Notes under the pieces: generated by a model
Told to the model about the DNA's origin: nothing
Databases searched by the model: none
What the model saw: the letters and a program-made list of their open reading frames with translations, nothing else
Shown: positions 29,694-39,877 of the stretch, piece after piece
How positions within the stretch are numbered: the stretch's first letter is position 1
How the letters are laid out: every line of letters starts with the position of its first letter
Assembly: GCA_022600955.1 (NCBI GenBank)
Contig: JAHZJK010000024.1
Coordinates: 248,003-312,002 of the forward strand
DNA length: 64,000 bases
Source of the DNA: Gammaproteobacteria bacterium
GTDB taxonomy: Bacteria; Pseudomonadota; Gammaproteobacteria; Steroidobacterales; Woeseiaceae
Reading direction: 5' to 3'
Program-made: the position numbers and the translations under genes

Positions 29694-29753
29694 GGAGAAG
29701 TTCACGCCGGCCATGATTGACGTAAACCTGTTGCTTTCAGCTGTGTTTAAGGC

Positions 29754-30350
29754 TCAGAAGCGATACCCCAGCGTAATCCCGGCAACCAGCGGGTTGATCT
29801 TGGCCTTGGTTACCACGACACCATCCAGCTTGGCGTCCGACTCGATCTGCATGTAGCGAACTTCGGCATTCACGAACCAGTTGTCATTGATATCGAGGTC
29901 GGCCCCCAGCTGTGCGGCCAGTCCGAACGAGCCATCCAGCTCCAGCTTGGAGCCCGCCAGCGGCCCTTCAGCCTTTTCATCGAAGAACAGGGTGTAGTTG
30001 AGTCCAGCGCCAACATATGGGTGGAAACTGCCGTCGATTGAAAAGTGATACTGCAAACTGAATGTCGGTGGCAGGTGTTTCGTCTCACCGATCGCTGTAC
30101 CGTCTATCAGGTTGATGTCATGTGAAAACGGCGTTGCTGCGAGGACTTCGATCGCCCAGTTCGGCGAGTAGAAATAGGTAAAGTCGAAACCAAGTGCGAC
30201 ACCGTCGTCGACGCGAACGAGATCGCCATTATTGGATTCAGGATTGACGGTGTAAGGCCCGGCGCGGAACGACCAGTCACCCTGTTCCGCTGCTGAGGCA
30301 ATGTTTGTAAGTGCGAGTAGACCTGCAGCTACCCATAACGCGGTTTTCAT
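29754..30350 (-). CDS. ompW: OmpW-family outer membrane protein
   Basis: GDWSFRAGPYTVNPESN, TYFYSPNWAIEVLAATPFSHDI, C-terminal GITLGYRF; start at ATG 30350 after GGAG. Confidence 0.9.
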   Translation of the reverse strand: MKTALWVAAGLLALTNIASAAEQGDWSFRAGPYTVNPESNNGDLVRVDDGVALGFDFTYFYSPNWAIEVLAATPFSHDINLIDGTAIGETKHLPPTFSLQYHFSIDGSFHPYVGAGLNYTLFFDEKAEGPLAGSKLELDGSFGLAAQLGADLDINDNWFVNAEVRYMQIESDAKLDGVVVTKAKINPLVAGITLGYRF

Positions 30351-30415
30351 TTCTTGCTCCATATTTGTTGCAGTAATTAGGAGCAAAGATGTTAACGAGG
30401 AACGCCGAACTGGAC

Positions 30416-30429
30416 TTGATCTGGATCAA
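30416..30429. promoter_or_regulatory. FNR/Anr-type box upstream of ompW
   Basis: TTGATCTGGATCAA: perfect match to TTGAT-N4-ATCAA. Confidence 0.85.
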
Positions 30430-30449
30430 TTTGGGGGCGTGAGTAATGA

Positions 30450-31184
30450 CTAGTTTTGTTGGTATTTACCGCAGCTGGTATCACCTGACAATTCACAGAG
30501 AGCTGCTATATCGTCGATGACGATACGTCGTCGCCGAGTGGTAAGCAGCCCATCTTTCGACAGTTTCGTCAGTGTTCGGGTGACGGTTTCGTGGGCGAGG
30601 TTCAGAAAGCTGCCAATCTCCGCTCGAGTCATTGGCAAAGTGAATCTGCGGGCATCTGCGCCTCGTGCAGAGCGCTTGTCGCTGATCTCAAGCAGAAACG
30701 CCGCGACGCGACGCTCTGCACGCAGGTTCTCCGTAACAAGCCAGCGATGGTGTCGTGCGCAGTCGTTACTCAGTATCTTCATAAGTTGCCGCTGCATCGC
30801 AGGTACATTTGCGGCAATGCGGTCAAAATCCGCCATTGTGATACGACAAACCGTCACATCTGTTAGAGCCATGGCGCTGACTTCGTGTCTGCCTTTGTGT
30901 AGAGCCTCAAGTCCGAGCGTGTCGCCGTCCATGTGGAAAGCAACGATACGTTCCTCGCCGCGACGGTTCTGCGCATACTGCTTGGTGTAGCCGGACTTGA
31001 TGGCAAAGAAGCAACTAAAATTGTCGCCCGCCCTATAAAGGAGTTCGCCGCCGCGAATAACGGAGTGCTGACTGACCTTGCTTACCAGTTGCAGGCGCTC
31101 TTCTGGCGGTAGCGCTGAGCAAAGGCAGACGCCGCCCAGCTGACAAACGCCGCAGGCTGTCGGTACCGGCTCGTTGGTTGGCAA
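30450..31184 (-). CDS. fnr: Crp/Fnr-family regulator with Fe-S cysteine set
   Basis: N-terminal C-x2-C-x5-C (CGVCQLGGVC), further Cys in DVTVCRITMADFD, HTH AHETVTRTLTKLSKDGLL. Confidence 0.9.
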   Translation of the reverse strand: MPTNEPVPTACGVCQLGGVCLCSALPPEERLQLVSKVSQHSVIRGGELLYRAGDNFSCFFAIKSGYTKQYAQNRRGEERIVAFHMDGDTLGLEALHKGRHEVSAMALTDVTVCRITMADFDRIAANVPAMQRQLMKILSNDCARHHRWLVTENLRAERRVAAFLLEISDKRSARGADARRFTLPMTRAEIGSFLNLAHETVTRTLTKLSKDGLLTTRRRRIVIDDIAALCELSGDTSCGKYQQN

Positions 31185-31286
31185 AGTGTTTCCTCGATCA
31201 AGCAGAGCCGTCGCCCCTGGTCAAAGCAGGGCCAACGCTACCTGTGCCTAAAGCGATCTGCTATTTCGGAAATCACGCATAGTGGC

Positions 31287-32471
31287 TCACACGGTTTGTC
31301 CGGCCGCATTGCCGGAGGCCCAGGCCCATTGAAAGTTGAAGCCACCCAGATGTCCGGTCACGTCGACCACTTCCCCGATGAAATAGAGGCCGGGTTGCAA
31401 GCGGCTCTCCATCGTTTGCGATGATAACTGGTCTGTATCGACACCGCCCAAAGTCACTTCGGCAGTGCGATAACCTTCCGTTGCCGCAGGTTTCATCGAC
31501 CAGGCGCTGAGGCTGTCCGCCAATGCTCGCAATTTCTGGTCCGGAATCTCACCCAGCGGCAGGTTCGAAATCGCGGGCCACAGCAGATCCTGAAGTTCTG
31601 CTACCAGCGCCCGCGGTAGAAATTCGCTTAAGACACTGCGCAACAAGGCTTTGGGTTTGCGCAGCTTGCTCTCTCCGAGGATGTCGGCGGGATATTGTCC
31701 CGGGAACAGGTCGACAGCAATTGATTCGCCAGGCAGCCAGTAATTTGAAGCCTGCAACATCGCAGGACCACTCAGGCCGCGATGTGTGAACAGAATGCCT
31801 TCCGTAAACGTCTTTCCACCGGCGGTCACTGCAGCAATGCAGCTCACGCCGGAAACTCGTTCGCTCAATTGTTGCAGTGCGCCCGTTAACGTAAAAGGAA
31901 CAAGTCCTGCGCGCAACTCGACTACGATGTGGCCAAATTGTCGGGCGATTCGGTGACCGAAATCAGATGCGCCCATTTTGGGGATGCTCAAGCCACCGCT
32001 CGCGATGACCAGCGATTCGGCGGAAAAACGTCCCTTGCTGCAATTGACTTTGAAGTGCTCTGCAAAAGCTACTCGGGTGTCAGCGCAATCGGTGAGTATC
32101 TCTACATTCGCCTGATCACATTCCGCACGTAACATTGCGACAATATCTTTCGAAGAACGGTCGCAAAACAGCTGCCCGAGAGTCTTTTCGTGATATGGGA
32201 TCGAGTGCCTCTCGACCATCGCAATGAAGTCCCACTGGGTATAACGGCTCAGTGCCGATTTGCAGAAATGCGGATTCGACGAAAGGAATCGGCCAGGTTC
32301 GCAATGCAGGTTCGTGAAATTGCAGCGCCCGCCACCGGACATGAGTATTTTCTTGCCAATCCGGTTGGAGCTTTCTAGAACGATGACCTTGCGTCCTCGC
32401 CTGCCCGCTGCAATTGCGCACATCAGGCCCGCGGCGCCACCACCTATTATGACAACATCGGCATCGATCAT
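31287..32471 (-). CDS. NAD(P)/FAD-dependent oxidoreductase, HI0933/YhiN family
   Basis: VVIIGGGAAGLMCAIAAGRRGRKVIVLE, KILMSGGGRCNFTN, GGVDTDQLSSQTMESRLQPGLYFIGEVVDVTGHLGGFNFQWAWASG. Confidence 0.93.
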   Translation of the reverse strand: MIDADVVIIGGGAAGLMCAIAAGRRGRKVIVLESSNRIGKKILMSGGGRCNFTNLHCEPGRFLSSNPHFCKSALSRYTQWDFIAMVERHSIPYHEKTLGQLFCDRSSKDIVAMLRAECDQANVEILTDCADTRVAFAEHFKVNCSKGRFSAESLVIASGGLSIPKMGASDFGHRIARQFGHIVVELRAGLVPFTLTGALQQLSERVSGVSCIAAVTAGGKTFTEGILFTHRGLSGPAMLQASNYWLPGESIAVDLFPGQYPADILGESKLRKPKALLRSVLSEFLPRALVAELQDLLWPAISNLPLGEIPDQKLRALADSLSAWSMKPAATEGYRTAEVTLGGVDTDQLSSQTMESRLQPGLYFIGEVVDVTGHLGGFNFQWAWASGNAAGQTV

Positions 32472-32493
32472 ACTGGAAGGATAACAGCGTGGA

Positions 32494-33000
32494 CTAGACT
32501 CTTACGACAGCGTTGTCTGCCTGTTCGTCGAGCATGCGCATTCGCTCAAGCAATGTGAGCTGGGACTTTTCTTCGGTGTAGATGATTTTTGTCGACGTAT
32601 CGCCGCTTTTTTGCAGAGCCTTGATAAAACGGTGCAGGTGATCCATGTCGATAGCGATGACATCGAGGCATAAAAGCCCGTCACCGGCGATGACCGAAAT
32701 TGTAAGAACCTCGGGTTGTACGCGCAGCGTTTTGCGCAGCGACTCGGCGGTCTGGCTCGGGATGCTGATCTCGACGGCCGCTCGTACCCCGAAACCCAGT
32801 GACTCGTAGCAAAGGACTTCCGCATCGTCTTTGAGTACTTGTGCACGTTTAAGCGCAGTAATGCGGCGCGAAACAGCGGTTCGCGATAAATGAACCATCG
32901 ACGCAAGTTCGACTGTCGTCAGCCTGGTGTTGGTTGCGAGTGCAGATAGTATCGCGATGTCGTACTTGTCCAGACCTGCATTTCTTTGATTGGTACTCAC
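32494..33000 (-). CDS. Lrp/AsnC-family regulator
   Basis: LDKYDIAILSALATNTRLTTVELASMVHLSRTAVSRRITALKRAQVL HTH; GTG start at 33000 preceded by GGGGGAG. Confidence 0.87.
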   Translation of the reverse strand: MSTNQRNAGLDKYDIAILSALATNTRLTTVELASMVHLSRTAVSRRITALKRAQVLKDDAEVLCYESLGFGVRAAVEISIPSQTAESLRKTLRVQPEVLTISVIAGDGLLCLDVIAIDMDHLHRFIKALQKSGDTSTKIIYTEEKSQLTLLERMRMLDEQADNAVVRV

Positions 33001-33079
33001 AGTTCTCCCCCGGCGCAAAAACGCAACTGCATATTCTGTGACAGTTGTGCTGATCGCAAGGTTCATACTTTTTAGCGAA

Positions 33080-33110
33080 TAATTAACGTTCAGTTGAAAC
33101 TAATTAACGT
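33080..33110. repeat. Two 10-bp direct repeats TAATTAACGT, 21-bp period
   Basis: TAATTAACGT at 33080-33089 and 33101-33110 in the lrp/lysR intergenic region. Confidence 0.7.
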
Positions 33111-33257
33111 ATGAAAAACTCCGCACGTTTCGTTCGTGTTTGTTTTTTTCAACGCACGATTTGTAACAACCCTTTTCGAGTTTGCGGTGTCTTAGTTTAG
33201 GTAGATCATTCTTTTTTCCATTTTGCTTGGCGCATTGATATTCCGGGGAGTAATAAG

Positions 33258-34166
33258 ATGCAAGGTGAGTTGAGACAGGTTGCGGATTTGGCGTTGTTCG
33301 CAAAGATCGTCCAGACAGGTGGTATTTCGCGTTGTGCGGCAGATCTCGGCATGGAGCGTACAACCATTAGCCGTCGTCTCGGTACGCTGGAGAAAACGCT
33401 CGGAGTGAAGCTGCTCGATCGGTCGCCGAAGCATATTTCGGTTACTGACGCCGGACGGCGCTGCCTCGAACAGTGTGAGCAGTTGCTTGAGTCTGCGCGA
33501 AACGCACAGTCACTTGCGACGATCGGTTCCATTATTGCCAGTGCGACACCGATAGTCGTCGGCGCGCCACCCGATATTATCGATCGATATCTCGAGCCTC
33601 AATTGTCGTTGTTTGAAAGTGAAAACCCTGGTATCAGCATTGAGCGCCGGCCCCTGTCGCTGTGGACAGAAGAGGCGATCGACTCGGTTGATCTGGGCGT
33701 AACTCTGGCGCCCGTGGCGATTACTGGTGGCTGGACCAACACCATTGCATATGTGAGGCAGTCTGTATTTGCCAGCAAGGACTATGCGGAAAACCACGCC
33801 CCGATCCTGACCCCATTCGATCTTGACGCTCACGACTGCATCGTCGAGCGCAGTAATAGTGACAAGCATGCATGGCGTTTCGACCGCGGCGGCGATACTA
33901 CAACGGTTAGCATCAATTCCCGGCATGTTGTGTCAAGTCTGCTCGAGGCACGTGAAGCAACGCTGGCGGGCCTTGGAATATGTCTGTTGCCGCAATACCT
34001 GTGCGAACCGTACCTGCGGTCAGGGCATCTTGTGGACCTGATGCCGGATACCGACTCAAGCGGACGAGAGGTGGTGGTTATTAGCCCGCGCCAGAGGCAA
34101 CGCAAATCCGGCACCGCTGCGCTGAGGTTGCATCTCGAGGCGGCGTTTAAGAAAGAAACTATCTAG
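33258..34166 (+). CDS. LysR-family regulator
   Basis: N-terminal wHTH LALFAKIVQTGGISRCAADLGMERTTISRRLGTLEKTLGVKLLDRSPKHISVTDAG. Confidence 0.93.
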   Translation: MQGELRQVADLALFAKIVQTGGISRCAADLGMERTTISRRLGTLEKTLGVKLLDRSPKHISVTDAGRRCLEQCEQLLESARNAQSLATIGSIIASATPIVVGAPPDIIDRYLEPQLSLFESENPGISIERRPLSLWTEEAIDSVDLGVTLAPVAITGGWTNTIAYVRQSVFASKDYAENHAPILTPFDLDAHDCIVERSNSDKHAWRFDRGGDTTTVSINSRHVVSSLLEAREATLAGLGICLLPQYLCEPYLRSGHLVDLMPDTDSSGREVVVISPRQRQRKSGTAALRLHLEAAFKKETI

Positions 34167-34173
34167 CGAATTT

Positions 34174-34209
34174 GCGGCAACACCAGTTAGCGCAATTTGG
34201 TGTTGCCGC
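34174..34209 (+). terminator. Hairpin after lysR-type gene, possible terminator
   Basis: GCGGCAACACC-N14-GGTGTTGCCGC perfect 11-bp stem; no clear U-tract. Confidence 0.5.
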
Positions 34210-34486
34210 GACACCACACGTAGCAGGCACGCAATGCGTTAAAAACGCCGTTGTCTTTTTGCTTCGTTAGATAGTGACCGCGGCCATTGAACTTTCCCTT
34301 ATGTTTTTCCCGCTTATCGTTGCAGCGCGATGTAATTGCAACGCATCAAAAGCGCCGATGCAAAAATGCCACGTAAACCTTATTGGGTCATATTCACAAC
34401 ACTTTTCCCGGATGCTCATATCCACGCATGAGCCATGCCGCCGTGGCGTGGTGTTCTTTCTATTTCTTTAAAGCGGGGAAACAACT

Positions 34487-37312
34487 ATGAGTAGACCCAA
34501 GTGGTTATCCAGTCGATCCTGGATGCTTGCGAGCTGTCTGGCACTCGTCATTCCTGGCGGTGTTTCTGCACAGGCGCCAGCTGACGGAGTCGCACTGGAA
34601 GAGGTCGTCGTAACGGGTTCACGAATCAAACGTGGCGACAGTTCCAGTATTAGTCCTATCTCGGTACTTACCGAGCAGGATATTGCCGTGTCGGGCAACC
34701 TGACATTGGAAAACTTTATCCAGGATTTGCCAGCCGTGAACGGTGGTGACTTCGGTGCCGGTGTTAACAACGGTAATCCGGGCATTGCATCCGTTTCTTT
34801 GCGTGGTCTCGGTCCTAACCGTACCCTGGCGCTTGTCAACGGAAAACGATTCGCATCTGCTTCAGTAAATGGTTTCGTCGACCTCAACATGATTCCGACG
34901 GCAATTGTAGAGCGGGTCGAGGTCTTGCGTGACGGCGCGTCAACTGTCTACGGCTCTGACGCGATCGCCGGTGTTGTCAATATCATCACGAAAAAGGATT
35001 TCGAAGGTGTTGATGTGCAATTCGGCTACGACATCACGGATGAGAGTGATGGCGAAATGATTAACGGATCAGTCGTATTCGGAAACTCATTCGAGAGAGG
35101 CAACTTCGTAGTTGGTGCACAGGTTAACAAGCGCGAAGAAATTCGCCAGGGTGACAGAGCGTTCGCTGCGTGCCCGTTCTTTGACGACGGCACCAACCTG
35201 ATTTGTGGTGGCAGCCCGACAACGACACCGGCTTCTTTCACGCCGCTGGTAGACGGGGACCCTAGCCAGGGTGGACTCCTGACTGAAGCTCAGGTTTTGG
35301 ACGCAGGTGGGTTTACACGGGACTTTGACGCAGCTACTGATGCGTTCAATTTCGCTGCACTCAGCTACCTGACCACTCCTCAGGATGTTTTCAGTGCCTA
35401 CGCGGCAGCAAACTACGAGTTGATGGAAGCGCCAGTTTTGGGTGCGATCAATGCAAGCCTGGAAATGAATTTCTCGAATCGGGAATCAGATCAGCTGCTT
35501 GCTCCTGTCGGTACTTTCGGCGGTTGGATTACTTCCCAAGAGCATCCAGATAACCCGTTCGGCGATGCACTGTGTGCGAGTAATCCTGACTGTACGACAC
35601 CGCAGGACGTAGCGACGTCCCGTCGACTAACCGAATCTGGTGGTCGTCGATTTACGCAGGATGTCAACGCCTGGCGTATAGGAACAGGTCTTGACGGTCA
35701 GTTTGAGAATGGCTGGACATGGGATGTGAACTACACTCTTGCCAAATGGGAAGACGGTCGGCGAAATGAAGGTCGACCGAATCGCCCGAACATTGAAAAC
35801 ATGATGGATCCGACCCTGTGCGCTGCCGCGACGAACGGTTGCCCAGGCGTTTTCAATCCGTTCATCGCTGATAGTATGACCGACGCTCAGGTGGCCTATG
35901 GTTTCGTTGGTGTAAACACCAAGAACGAATCCACACTGAACGTGTTCCAACTGAACTTCTCCGGCGATATGGGTGGATTCGAAATGCCAGGCGGCGAAAT
36001 CGGTTGGGCATTCGGCTATGAAAATCGCCGCGAGGAAGCCGCATCCAAGCCGGATGGTGGTGCAGCGATTGGTGCCATTGCGTTTACGCCGGGCAACGTC
36101 ACGGGCGGTAAGTACCAGGTCGATGAGGTATATGGTGAGTTTGTACTTCCGATTCTGTCTGGCGCACCTATGGCTGAGTTGCTATCACTTGAAGCATCGG
36201 CCCGCTGGACCGACGTCGATTTCCTGAATGACTCCGACACGGTATTCAAGGTCGCAGCAGAATGGGCTCCGATTGCAGATATCCGCATCCGCGGTACGTT
36301 CTCCGAAGGATTCCGTGCGCCGAACATCAGCGAGCTGTTCCTCGGTCAACAACAATCAGCGGAGCAGTACACCGATCCTTGCCGGAACTATGGCACGGCG
36401 GGTACGGATGCCAACACGGTCGCAAACTGCCAGGCAGACGGGTTGGCGCCGGATTTCAATCTGGCAACATTCCAGGCAACAACGCTGCAGGGTGGTAACC
36501 CGGATCTCGTGCCAGAGACTTCTGAGTCGCTGACATTCGGTGTTGTTTTGACGCCGAGTTTCGCTGACAACCTGGTTGTCTCTATCGACTACTTCGACAT
36601 TGAGATTGAAGATGCGGTCGGTACGGCGCCAACATCGGAAGTTGTTTCAGCTTGTTATGCAAGCCCGAACTTTTCTGATCCGTTGTGTGCGTTTATCGTC
36701 GGCCCGGCCTTCCCGGGTATTGATGAAACGCCGTCGCCAGCTGCACCGACTCGCCGTAACTCCAATCGGCAGATCTCGGGAGTCCTCCAGACAAACGCGA
36801 ACCTGGCTACCTACAAAACCAGTGGTATCGACTTCCAGGTCGACTATGGCTTCGAGACCGGGCTGGGACTTATCGACTTGCGCGTCTCCGGCACCCACCT
36901 CAGCGAATACGACTACCTGCCGTTTGTCGGCGGGCAATTGATTGAGCTGTCTGGTTTCTTCGGTGGAGATCCCGCGTTTGGTAACTCAGCTACATTCGCT
37001 GAGTGGCAGGTAAACTACGGCGTCACATTGACCCGTGACGACTGGGGCGCTAACTTGACGGCGCGATACATGAGTGAAACGGACGACATTGACGCTGCTC
37101 CTGCAAATCTGTCAAACGTCGCCGATGCGATCACGTATTTCGATATCCAGGGTTACTACAACTGGAACGACGTCACGTTTACCGCAGGTATTCGTAACCT
37201 GACTGACGAAGATCCACCATATGTCACCTCTTACGATGACATGAACACGCTGCAGTTCAGCTACGATACCCAAGGTCGCTACATCTACGGAAGGGCGTCA
37301 GTAAGTTTCTAA
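34487..37312 (+). CDS. TonB-dependent receptor
   Basis: Signal peptide, ALEEVVVTGSRIKRGDSSSISPISVLT, plug VEVLRDGASTVYGSDAIAGVVNIITKK, C-terminal GRYIYGRASVSF. Confidence 0.95.
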   Translation: MSRPKWLSSRSWMLASCLALVIPGGVSAQAPADGVALEEVVVTGSRIKRGDSSSISPISVLTEQDIAVSGNLTLENFIQDLPAVNGGDFGAGVNNGNPGIASVSLRGLGPNRTLALVNGKRFASASVNGFVDLNMIPTAIVERVEVLRDGASTVYGSDAIAGVVNIITKKDFEGVDVQFGYDITDESDGEMINGSVVFGNSFERGNFVVGAQVNKREEIRQGDRAFAACPFFDDGTNLICGGSPTTTPASFTPLVDGDPSQGGLLTEAQVLDAGGFTRDFDAATDAFNFAALSYLTTPQDVFSAYAAANYELMEAPVLGAINASLEMNFSNRESDQLLAPVGTFGGWITSQEHPDNPFGDALCASNPDCTTPQDVATSRRLTESGGRRFTQDVNAWRIGTGLDGQFENGWTWDVNYTLAKWEDGRRNEGRPNRPNIENMMDPTLCAAATNGCPGVFNPFIADSMTDAQVAYGFVGVNTKNESTLNVFQLNFSGDMGGFEMPGGEIGWAFGYENRREEAASKPDGGAAIGAIAFTPGNVTGGKYQVDEVYGEFVLPILSGAPMAELLSLEASARWTDVDFLNDSDTVFKVAAEWAPIADIRIRGTFSEGFRAPNISELFLGQQQSAEQYTDPCRNYGTAGTDANTVANCQADGLAPDFNLATFQATTLQGGNPDLVPETSESLTFGVVLTPSFADNLVVSIDYFDIEIEDAVGTAPTSEVVSACYASPNFSDPLCAFIVGPAFPGIDETPSPAAPTRRNSNRQISGVLQTNANLATYKTSGIDFQVDYGFETGLGLIDLRVSGTHLSEYDYLPFVGGQLIELSGFFGGDPAFGNSATFAEWQVNYGVTLTRDDWGANLTARYMSETDDIDAAPANLSNVADAITYFDIQGYYNWNDVTFTAGIRNLTDEDPPYVTSYDDMNTLQFSYDTQGRYIYGRASVSF

Positions 37313-37340
37313 GAAAGATACATTTTCGATGTTTAACGAG

Positions 37341-37370
37341 ACCTCCAGGGGAAACCCTGGAGGTTTTCTT
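37341..37370 (+). terminator. Rho-independent terminator
   Basis: ACCTCCAGGG-gaaa-CCCTGGAGGT followed by TTTCTT. Confidence 0.88.
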
Positions 37371-37379
37371 GGATGTAAT

Positions 37380-37862
37380 ATGAAGAAATCACCATTGCCG
37401 CTGTTGTTCTTGTTTGCCCAGCCCGCGTTAGCAGTTGATGATGCGCTGAGCCAGTGTCGACAAATATCGGAAACCCTGGAACGGGTCGCTTGCTATGATA
37501 GTTTCGTCGATGCGCGTCATACGACGGAGTCGGGCAATAGCACAGAATCGAGTAAACCGTCGGCGCCCGATGCCCAGTCCTTGTTCGGTACGCCCGATGC
37601 CGAGGCCAAGCGCATCGTTTCTGCCTCTCTGGAAATCGAACAGATAGAGCAGATTGAAGCGACAATCACCGATGTTCGAAAGTCACGAACCAGAAAGCTA
37701 ACTGTAACTCTCGACAATGGGCAGGTCTGGCGACAGCTAGACAGCCAGCCTATGCGTCTCGAAAGTGGTGAAGCTGTCGTTGTCCGGAAAGCCAGTCTCG
37801 GTTCATACCAGATGGAGAAAAAGTCTGGCGGTCGCCGAATCAGAGTCAAGCGCGCTAATTAG
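37380..37862 (+). CDS. Hypothetical secreted protein
   Basis: MKKSPLPLLFLFAQPALAVDDALSQCRQISETLERVACYDSF; start moved downstream of the terminator. Confidence 0.7.
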   Translation: MKKSPLPLLFLFAQPALAVDDALSQCRQISETLERVACYDSFVDARHTTESGNSTESSKPSAPDAQSLFGTPDAEAKRIVSASLEIEQIEQIEATITDVRKSRTRKLTVTLDNGQVWRQLDSQPMRLESGEAVVVRKASLGSYQMEKKSGGRRIRVKRAN

Positions 37863-39013
37863 CGAAGACTCGATTCAAGCGCTTTCAGCTTGCTCTCGTA
37901 TCCCGAGATCAACTGCGCTTTCTGCGCGGTGTCTCTTGCCTGTTCGTAGTCTCTCGCGGCCAACTCGTAGTCATTAATTGCATAATGAACAAGGCCTCGC
38001 AGGGAGTAAAACTGATGCTCATCTGATTTTAGTTTTACCGCGTTCGCCAAAAAGGACAGCGCGTCCTCATGCTCTTTATCGCGGTAGGCAGCTCGTGCCT
38101 TGTAATAGTAGTAATATGGATTCCGGTCTCTGTAGTACGCGACTTTCCTGGAGTAGTATCTGGACTCGTCTTCGCGCCCCAGAAAAAGCAGGAGACTCGC
38201 CAGGTTCGTCAGCGCCGACTTGTTGGAAGGTTGGATTGCTAGCGCCTGGTGGTACGCTTTTTCTGCAGTTTCGTAGTGTTTGTTGCGGGAGTACAGTGCG
38301 CCGAGATTCACCCAGAGTCCGGCAATGCCCGGATCCGTCTCAATTCCCTTTTTTAGATATCGAAACGCCATTTTCGAATCGCCTGCCTGCATCGATTCGA
38401 CAGCTACATTGCTGTAGTACAACGCAATCGCATAATCGTCAGACACTCTCTTTGTATCGTAATTACCGTTGTATTCAGCAGTATTGAAGTCTACGACGTA
38501 CCGGCCTACGTGATTAATGTCTCGCCGAACACCCTTGACCAGTACATTAATATGATTGTTCAGAATAATCATGTCGCCATCGGCTCGAAAACTGGGTGGG
38601 ATATCCACCATTTGGAACGTCAAATCCAGATCTGCCTCTCGAGCCAGCGCCGCAAACAGGATTGAGAAAGAAAGGCAGTTGCCCCGCCGATTTTCAAAAG
38701 TCTCGATCGCCGAATAGGTGAGGTTTGGGTCGTAGTCCAAGTTCAGCAACCCATCGTCGATCATGCCGCGAATCAGTTTTCGTAGTCTTGATCGCGCCTG
38801 CGGATCGCCGTGAACTCTGGAGGCAACGTAGTCACGCATTTCATCATTCAACGTCAGGATTTCGTCTGAGTGGATATCAGCGACATCCACGATTTCGCCG
38901 AACAGCACCTGCCCGGATAGCAATTCAACGCTGTAGTCGGGAGCAGGAACCCCGAAAGGCGCACACGCAGCCAGCCAGGTACAAGCGATCAAGAGTATGT
39001 GAGTGAATTTCAT
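37859..39013 (-). CDS. Lipoprotein with transglutaminase-like domain and TPR repeats
   Basis: Lipobox-like TWLAAC; RRGNCLSFSILFAALAREADLDLTFQMV / NNHINVLV / YVVDFN (Cys-His-Asp order); TPR units GIAGLWVNLGALYSRNKHYETAEKAYHQALAIQPSN. Confidence 0.82.
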   Translation of the reverse strand: MKFTHILLIACTWLAACAPFGVPAPDYSVELLSGQVLFGEIVDVADIHSDEILTLNDEMRDYVASRVHGDPQARSRLRKLIRGMIDDGLLNLDYDPNLTYSAIETFENRRGNCLSFSILFAALAREADLDLTFQMVDIPPSFRADGDMIILNNHINVLVKGVRRDINHVGRYVVDFNTAEYNGNYDTKRVSDDYAIALYYSNVAVESMQAGDSKMAFRYLKKGIETDPGIAGLWVNLGALYSRNKHYETAEKAYHQALAIQPSNKSALTNLASLLLFLGREDESRYYSRKVAYYRDRNPYYYYYKARAAYRDKEHEDALSFLANAVKLKSDEHQFYSLRGLVHYAINDYELAARDYEQARDTAQKAQLISGYESKLKALESSLR

Positions 39014-39217
39014 AGAGGCATTCTTGCAACGGTTGATAACGAAGATCCCTGATTTCGGTGGCTAAGCGGGAGTACATATATTGAGACAAGCAAAACAAGT
39101 TGCAAATTCCGCCTCGTTTTCATTCGTTGGCGCACAGCCCGTGCGTTCTTGGGCGAAAGCTTGACTCTCGGAACGCCGAATGGACACTGAGTAAGGCAAC
39201 GAATTTCGGGGCGCACA

Positions 39218-39862
39218 ATGCGACTTAGGTTCGAAAACTATCTGGCAGTTCTCCTGGCGTTATTCGCGTTCACCAACGCGCACGGCCAGACCGTCTATTC
39301 ATTCGATACGGCCGAAGATTTTTTTGCACCGGCTGACAGTTGGCCGGCCTGGCAAGAGACGCTGGATCAACATGATTCTGAACGCCAGTCAATTTACGAA
39401 TGCCTGAATAATGCAGCAGCCTGTGCTTCACGGCTGAAGAGCCTTCGGCATGTGTTGCTCAAAGGCGCAGACCTTACGGCGGAACAACAGGTACGCCTCG
39501 TGAATCGCTATATCAACAGGCAGCGCTACAAAGAAGACCGAGTGAGTTCGCGGTCCCAGGCTGGCAATCAATGGACGACTCTGACCCGGTTTCTGCAGGA
39601 TGGTGGCGACTGCGAGGACTTCGCGGTCGCGAAGTATTTTGTCTTACGAGAATTTGGCGTTGACGCTGAGAACATGCGCATCGTCATAGGAAGAGAACCG
39701 CAGCGTGCTACCCATCACGCAATGCTCGCAATCAGATTTGACGACAGCGTCTGGTTACTTGAGAACGACAATACGATACGACGAAATGGCTACCAGGATA
39801 TCGATAGCTTCGTCTATGCGATCAATGAGCAGGGGATCTGGGACCACGAAAGAGGGGATTAG
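39218..39862 (+). CDS. Transglutaminase-like cysteine peptidase (BTLCP / LapG-like fold)
   Basis: DGGDCEDFAVAKYFVLREFGVDAENMRIVIG; THHAMLAIRFDDSVWLLENDN (Cys-His-Asp order); signal peptide. Confidence 0.8.
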   Translation: MRLRFENYLAVLLALFAFTNAHGQTVYSFDTAEDFFAPADSWPAWQETLDQHDSERQSIYECLNNAAACASRLKSLRHVLLKGADLTAEQQVRLVNRYINRQRYKEDRVSSRSQAGNQWTTLTRFLQDGGDCEDFAVAKYFVLREFGVDAENMRIVIGREPQRATHHAMLAIRFDDSVWLLENDNTIRRNGYQDIDSFVYAINEQGIWDHERGD

Positions 39863-39877
39863 ATAACAGAAGAGGAA

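Noticed and set aside
37329-37379. Upstream start (37329) for the small secreted protein
   Set aside because: It would place the start before an intrinsic terminator; ATG 37380 begins a clean signal peptide.
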